A stretch of 12,369 nucleotides of DNA. Origin: Methanobacteriota archaeon (GTDB taxonomy: Archaea > Thermoplasmatota > E2 > DHVEG-1). Shown here piece by piece: positions 12,365 to 12,369 of this stretch. The stretch is taken from assembly GCA_026394435.1 (NCBI GenBank), contig JAPKYG010000164.1, positions 1 through 12,369 of the forward strand, written 5' to 3'. The notes under the pieces were generated by a model. It was given only the letters and a program-made list of their open reading frames with translations. It did no database searches and was not told where the DNA came from. Position 1 is the stretch's first letter, and every line of letters starts with the position of its first letter. The translations under genes were made by a program, and so were the position numbers.

Positions 12365-12369
12365 GACAA

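Noticed and set aside
1..12369. CRISPR arrays, tRNA or rRNA genes
   Set aside because: No regularly spaced repeats, no cloverleaf-forming segments with a TTCRANY-like arm and no conserved rRNA stretches were seen in the gaps, all of which are short.

Overview
The window looks like archaeal DNA, most likely euryarchaeal and perhaps Thermoplasmatota; the lineage is my inference. The reasons are archaeal TATA boxes (TTTATAAA, TTTATATA) about 25-30 nt upstream of start regions, a probably leaderless gene beside genes with GGAGGT/GAGGTGA ribosome sites, poly-T terminators without hairpins, and archaeal families: a COG1361-type surface protein, DUF2341 and PKD domains, PadR and ArsR-like winged-helix regulators. 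Every gene I accept is on the minus strand, so the biological order runs from the high-coordinate end to the low one.

Reading that way: (1) 12364-11537 is a winged-helix regulator followed by a four-helix membrane protein. (2) 11438-10947 and 10795-10367 are two small secreted proteins that look like diverged paralogues, each with its own promoter and poly-T terminator. (3) 10280-8233 is a two-gene ABC-2 exporter operon whose ATPase carries an unusual N-terminal zinc ribbon; the genes overlap by ATGA. (4) 8107-2343 is a two-gene operon for large exported proteins: an 850-residue beta-rich protein of no family I recognise, then a 1062-residue protein with DUF2341, seven propeller-like repeats, Ig-like regions and a PKD domain. 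(5) 2342-1882 holds gene debris: a short orphan coding tail, then a chimeric pseudogene in which an MacB/LolD-type ATPase signature is joined in frame to the C-terminus of an ABC-2 permease. (6) 1789-7 is a PadR regulator and a membrane-anchored COG1361-like protein, with a strong dyad immediately upstream of the PadR TATA box.

The main evolutionary story is recombination among transporter genes. The permease fragment in (5) is a close copy of the 3' end of the intact permease in (3), in the same orientation. The operon for the two giant secreted proteins therefore lies between direct repeats about 6.3 kb apart. The ATPase/permease junction falls on the shared peptide PSILLA, so microhomology could explain the fusion. 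The overall theme is cell-surface proteins and export with local transcription factors. The least described parts are the 850/1062-residue secreted pair, the zinc-ribbon ABC ATPase and the small secreted paralogues. I see no complete mobile element, CRISPR array, tRNA or rRNA.
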